Shown: in pieces, positions 59,082 through 64,000 of the stretch
Layout of the letters: each line of letters opens with the position of its first letter
Numbering within the stretch: position 1 is the first letter of the stretch
Assembly (NCBI RefSeq): GCF_019112545.1
Contig: NW_025064881.1
Coordinates: 904,591 to 968,590, forward strand
Source: Guyanagaster necrorhizus
Lineage: Eukaryota; Basidiomycota; Agaricomycetes; Agaricales; Physalacriaceae
Direction of reading: 5' to 3'
Length of the DNA: 64,000 nt
Made by a program: the position numbers and the translations under genes
The notes under the pieces: model-generated
Told to the model about the DNA's origin: nothing
Seen by the model: only the letters and a program-made list of their open reading frames with translations
Database searches by the model: none

Positions 59082-60732
59082 ATGGCCTCCCTACTGGACA
59101 TCCTCGCCGACTTGGAGGCCTCCAACGACATCATCATTCACGATGACCGAAAGCACCTGTACCGACGGCTCATTGCTATGTGCATCATATTCGTCACCTC
59201 CCTATTCGGTATGTCGTCGTTGTATTGCTGCGGCGCCGTCGACCTGAAATTAATCTTCGATCTTGTGCAGCTGTTTCGTTCCCTGTGATATCGAAAAGGT
59301 CGACATATCTACCAATACCCAAAACTGCCTTCTTCATTGGGAAGCATTTCGGCACTGGTATGTGATGCACGAGGTTTGCGTCAGGCGCTAATTCTGAACA
59401 TGTATTCAGGCGTCATATTATCGACGGCGTTTTGCCATCTTTTGCAAGACTCGTTTGAAGCGTTACGAAATCCGCTGGTAGCTGAAAGTTACGGAAAGGT
59501 TGGGGACCAATGTGGGTTGATAATGTCAGTTATCTTTTCTTCACTTTTCTGCCAAGTCTCACTTGAAGGATAGATTGGGCTCCCTTCTTTCAATATTCCT
59601 CATTGAATGTACGCCTCATGGCTATACGCCTGATCTTCATTTCTGATGTTGTCGTAGATATATCTACTTCATATGTTGACCATCTACATGCTGAGCCCTC
59701 TGAGCCTGCTTCTCCAGTAACCACGATAGTACCGTTACCTGAACCACTATCTATTGGTTGTGGCGGTCTTCCAGAATCAGCACCTGACGAAGACACGCCA
59801 CTGCTGTCATCCTCTTCTCACTCCTCGCATACCTCCTCGTCTCATCCTCCTCAGCACTACCTTTCTTCCATCTTAACGAATACCCCTAGGCATCTTCGCA
59901 GCACTGAATCGTACTACATCATCAACGACCTCAATTATCACGTCAACCACGGCGACTACCAACTGATAGGCGGTAAAGGATCGTGCGTGTGCGTGTGCGT
60001 CTGTCCAGCCGGTGCCGAAGGCAATAGACCACCAGCAAAGAGCACTTCGCGTAGCGGAACGGTGACTCCGACGCACAATGTAGACGTGGAGAAGCCTCGC
60101 ATTGGAAGGAGACGCCAGGTGGTCGGGATTCTAGTACTACAGTTCGGGATTATGATTCATTCACTTGTGATTGGTCTGACGCTCTCCATCACTCACGGTG
60201 CTGAATTCAGTACGTTCCATTTTGTCATATATACTTGTCGTATTGACCGCATCCCGCAGCTTCACTTGTGACTGCTATCATATTCCACCAACTGTTCGAA
60301 GGCCTAAGCTTGGGCATCCGAATCGCTGCATTGCCACCCGTGCGTCGGTTGCCAGTTCCCAACACCACACCGCTATTTTCAATCCATCAATGGCACTGGC
60401 TCGCACCCGTGCTCTCCTTCCTTTTCGCGGTCACCACACCCCTCGGGATGGGCGTTGGCATGCTGGCGTTCTCAGGCAAGGTCAGCAAATCGCAGATGCT
60501 GATCACGCAGGGCCTCATGTCGGCCATCTCGGCCGGTATGCTGATATACGCGGCGACGGTGGAGATGATTGCTGGCGATTTCGTGTTTGGGAACCTGACT
60601 GGACATGAACATGGGCATGGGGGTGAGATTGAGCATGAGGAGGGAGGGCCGACGCTTGGAAGAAAGATCCTTGCTGTTGTTAGTTTGCTTGCTGGAGTGT
60701 TTGGGATGGGACTTGTGGGGATTGGAGAGTGA
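59082..60732 (+). CDS. ZIP-family zinc/iron transporter
   Basis: Membrane importer of Zn2+ or Fe2+ into the cytosol (SLC39/ZIP). The ATG at 59082 (MASLLDILADLEASND) or 59061; TM1 contains LIAMCIIFVTSLF, TM2 FFIGKHFGTGVILSTAFCHL (near 59335-59440, across introns). A long variable cytosolic loop (about 59660-60090) holds Ser/His-rich stretches and a CVCVCVC run made by a GTGCGT repeat. TM4 is LQFGIMIHSLVIGLTLSI and TM5 IIFHQLFEGLSLGIRIA, with the HxxxGxxL and HQxxEGxxxG metal-site motifs intact. TM6-8 follow, with a His-rich GHEHGHGG loop (near 60604), ending LVGIGE at 60732. Substrate specificity cannot be told. Confidence 0.92.
59983..60001 (+). repeat. GTGCGT microsatellite inside ZIP coding sequence
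   Basis: Three hexanucleotide units encode alternating Cys-Val in the cytosolic loop. Confidence 0.75.
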
Positions 60733-61735
60733 TGAGCACTTTATAGAGATATTGTATTTTATTAATCTGGATTTTGTAATCTATTAGACTTGCTCATTGA
60801 GAATCTAAAGCGATGAGAAATAACATACAGAAGTCCTTGAAGAATATTTATGGCAGAGATGCATCTGATGACCTTAGATTGTGTCGTTTCGAGTTATTGA
60901 CATGTTCAATCCATCATTTACATTAAAATACATAATCAAAATTGTAAGAGGATGACATTACAAGGACCTAGACCAGATTGTCTCATCATGTCGATTGGCA
61001 TCATTCTACGAAGTACTTGGTACCTGAACCAGTGAAATGGCGAAAACGCAGTTCAGTTGCAGTATACGAGAGCACCAAGAACAGTATACATAGTTCAGTT
61101 GCTATGGCGTAGATTCAGACCCCAACTTGCGACAGCAAGGTCGGCTGTAGTCAGCTTAATACTTGTAGATGCCGGATACTTGACACCGGAACTCTTGGAA
61201 TCATTGTCATCTCAATGGGAGCCATAATGAGGAGTAATGTCAACACCTGCCCAATATCATCTGAGCTACTACTTGGGAAGAAAAGAGTAGGATTTACCGC
61301 CAACTGCGTTGCTATGTTGGTCCCAATGATGGATATCACTGACAGCATTCATCATTCGCCGCATAGGGACCTGACCAGTACACCAGCACCACTGCGACAG
61401 TCCCCGAACAAGATTATAACTCTGCGCGAATGACGATGTCCTCCTGTATAGTGGTCGTTACTGATGCCCAAGTTGAGAACATGGCCACAAGGTGAGAAAG
61501 AAGCAAAGCATTTGGCAAGGGCAGAGAGCACAAGTTCTGGGGGGCAGAGACGTGAAAGTCGAGCGCAACGACGAATGTGTCTGCTCGCTGGTCGCTGTTA
61601 CAGTCATGCTGACATTAGCACCGGAACCACCATTATCATCTCCCCGTAGTCACTGGAGGTGTAACGAGTTGACGTTTCGAGACCTCTGATTACTTTTGTT
61701 TACCTATGGGTTTGGATTTGATTTATGCGAACCAG
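60733..61735. other. Intergenic region, 1 kb
   Basis: AT-rich start with the ZIP 3' end, then short frames on both strands without motifs. I see no RNA gene or repeat. Confidence 0.4.
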
Positions 61736-61743
61736 TATATAAA
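61736..61743 (+). promoter_or_regulatory. Probable TATA box of the nucleotidyltransferase-like gene
   Basis: TATATAAA, about 390 bases before the ATG at 62128. The gap would be 5' UTR, possibly with an intron or an additional upstream exon. Confidence 0.5.
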
Positions 61744-62127
61744 GTAGCTTAGTCTTTTTTGTACGGGTTCGGACTTTCGCAATCAACAGCCTTTACAACT
61801 GTCACTGGCTGCACTAAAGTTCTTGGTGTGAGTGGTGACCTCACCCTCACAGGAGGTCTTCTCTCCGCATGTTCCTTTTTAAATCATCTTCGCGTCGGCG
61901 TATCCACGATAGGACAACCACTTTTGACCCTGGCCCCTATCCCTTCTTGCAACGTCTTGTCTTTCATAATCAGTATTTCTGGGTATACAAATCCACTGAT
62001 AGGCGCTCGCGAATATACTGCGCTTCCTTTCGCACGGTCAAGGAAGAGCTAACGATACCATGCTCATGTGGTGTGCTTTGCTCTCAGGCCTTGATACTCA
62101 CACTCTTGCATTCGTCTCCCAGCACTC

Positions 62128-64000
62128 ATGACAGGAAAAGGGGCATACAGAACCAGCGTCATTCGTAATGCTGCTGTTGCAGTACTTGAGTGCTGCCAAA
62201 GCCTAAACATTCGTTGTGCTATCTATGGCGATCTGGCATTGCATCTTCTGTGTGATATACCAACAAGCGGCTCTGTGAGTCTGATTTCGTTGCTCTCCAC
62301 CTTACGGGCTAATTGATACCATAATAGTGGCAACTGGAAATTCATATCATCGGCGATTCAGCGACCCTCACATACGCAACCCTGCGCTTGGCAGGTATGG
62401 ATCGCCGGTTCTCTTTGACCACACAGGCGGCCAATAACAGAGCCACGATGTCTTATAATCACGATGTGTTAAACGACGGGTCATTGCTTAAGAAGCACAA
62501 ATGCAAGATCGCCTTCATCTGCGGTCCTTTATACGATATCTTCACCATCCAAGATCTTCCCCTTCTTCCGATTCAGGTCATTCTATATAGATACATGGAG
62601 ACTTATTTCAATAGGTCAGGGAGTAGATTGAAGAATGCCATGGCTGAAGTCATCGCGGCCAGTAAGGCATATCTGCGTCTTCCTGATCTGCCACCTTCTG
62701 TATGGAACCTCATCCCTCCAGAGCGGCCATTGTTCCTCGATTATTTAGCGAAAATAATAGCTGTATTTCCTGAGACTGTTGACTTGTTTGCTTGTCTTTA
62801 CCCCTCTTCATCCCCGCCTCTCATCTCGCCTGCTCTACTTCCCATCGAACCTCCTGTCCCATCAGTCATGGGAACCGAGTCCGCAAGCATCGTGGAACCA
62901 TCATCTCTGTCTAATATTGTCAAGGAAAGAAAACGACAATTCCACTCGGAGACCGTTCTTGCTGCTGCACGTACTCTCTCGTCATGCGTTCGTCAGCTAG
63001 GACACGAGTGCTTCATCGCTGGGACAGGGGATGCTCCTTGGCATATCATGGGCTCGCCCATTATTCCAAAGGTATGATCTATACCTATCTTGAACCGTTG
63101 ACTCCTCATTCAACCTTCAACTACAGAAGCGTCATATCGACTTCTTGGTTATCTTACGCAATGGGAATTCCCTTGACTGGCTTCAGTACACTTTGTGCAA
63201 GCAAGGTGTTTTGAAAAAAAAAGGTGTTTTACAGCATTCTGTGCTTGTTAGCGATGGAAGATTAGGAGTCTGTAACATCACCTTCGAAGAACTTCCTTCG
63301 TCAATGGGCCTGCGCCCTTATGAACGCACGGGAGCATACTTCAATGGTATTTCCGTCATCAACCAAAACTACCTATTCTTCACGATGCTCAGGTCGGTGA
63401 GCTCTCAGGTACTGCCGATGAAATCAAGAGCATACGCGACTGTTTCGGCCGCTCTAGAGCTACTCTTTCATCGAAATGCCAATGTTCATGCGGCATTCGG
63501 AGATGTGAGCAAACTTGTAGAGCTCAATCGGCTAGTTTGTGCCTGTGCGGCTGCTCATCCGATGCTCAGAGGGTATTTCGCTGGTATTGGCTTCGGCTCT
63601 TCCCTGATGCCCACGCTATTGGCTCCTCTACCAATGCCAGTCCGCACGGTGTGTGAGCCAGCAGTGCCTGTCCAAGTTCCAGTGATAGGCACACAGGGCG
63701 GAGTCGTATTTCAAGCAGCCATCGATACAGTACGTCTCCTTCGAGGCTCGGGCTATTCATGTGCGATTTTCGGCAGTGCTGCTTGTTATCTTTACGGAAA
63801 TGAACGCCTGCCGAATGTATGTATAACACACTCTTGTAGACTTTAGTTAAACTAATGCTCTGCTGCAGGACGTCGATATCCTTGTCTCGTCCTTGGTTGA
63901 GGCGGAAGTTATCAAGGGCAGTCTAGTTAACCAGGACCCTCTCCACTTTCACCTCAAGAAGGCCAAAACTCCAGGGGCGACTTACAAAGTTTTATGGTAC
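62128..64000 (+). CDS. Tandem nucleotidyltransferase-like repeat protein (3' end off window)
   Basis: Contains at least three units of about 240 residues that start with the same fold, resembling Pol-beta/MNT-type nucleotidyltransferases. Unit 1 (ATG 62128): AAVAVLECCQSLNIRCAIYG, DLALHLL, then after an intron WQLEIHII. Unit 2 (from about 62940): VLAAARTLSSCVRQLGHECF, IAGTGD, then KRHIDFLVI. Unit 3 (from about 63715): AAIDTVRLLRGSGYSCAIFG, SAACYLYGNERLPN, then DVDILVSSL. Only unit 3 has a GS...DxD pattern fit for catalysis; unit 1 has none and unit 2 a single Asp. A phase-0 intron sits immediately before the DxD strand in all three (62275-62327, 63072-63126, 63817-63868). Between units are helical parts like the C-terminal half of such enzymes. 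It runs off at 64000. Function unknown. Confidence 0.75.

Noticed and set aside
1..64000. CRISPR arrays, bacterial operons, riboswitches
   Set aside because: The window is clearly eukaryotic with spliceosomal introns. No regularly spaced repeats were seen.

Overview
The window looks like nuclear DNA of a filamentous basidiomycete, most likely an Agaricomycete. Genes are dense and on both strands, and are cut by many 50-60 nt GT-AG introns. Several families typical of such fungi are present: TKL kinases, F-box/LRR proteins, a BTB protein, an AA8 haem domain, and tandem nucleotidyltransferase-like repeats. All gene models were spliced by eye, so internal exon borders are approximate.

Layout. 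0-7.3 kb: SMC4 (condensin, minus strand, C-terminus off the left edge) and an EPT1/CPT1-type phospholipid phosphotransferase. 7.4-25 kb: an accessory block with an SDR, an allantoate-permease-family MFS transporter, a dienelactone-hydrolase-type enzyme, a full-length ABC-C transporter and an NRPS-like adenylation enzyme. A rearranged Ty1/Copia LTR element (13.9-16.3 kb) interrupts it. 25-27.4 kb: gene-poor, with a broken copy of the 3' end of the NRPS-like gene facing a small unknown gene. 27.6-29.7 kb: two tandem disordered paralogues that share a SILK...VxF motif pair. 29.8-38.4 kb: histidyl-tRNA synthetase with two candidate starts, a BTB protein, and two unknown genes. 38.4-44.1 kb: a YAR1-like ankyrin protein, a CDK-activating-kinase-like kinase and a DUF726/TMCO4-type membrane protein. 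45-50 kb: two neighbouring TKL kinases on the minus strand. 50.7-58.4 kb: two F-box proteins separated by degenerate F-box-like debris and a secreted AA8 cytochrome-domain protein. 59-64 kb: a ZIP zinc transporter and, running off the right edge, a gene with three tandem nucleotidyltransferase-like modules.

Most genes appear to be independent housekeeping or lineage-expanded genes. The 7.4-25 kb block is the only stretch whose contents (oxidoreductase, hydrolase, two transporters, adenylation enzyme) suggest a shared metabolic task, and this is inference from content and proximity. The most unusual observations are four. One is the triplicated nucleotidyltransferase module with a phase-0 intron at the same place in every repeat. 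A second is an LTR that lacks exactly one intron-like 56-nt segment found in its sister LTRs. A third is a roughly 2.1 kb stretch of that element in which I find no CpG. The fourth is the pair of SILK/VxF proteins, which resemble protein phosphatase 1 regulators.
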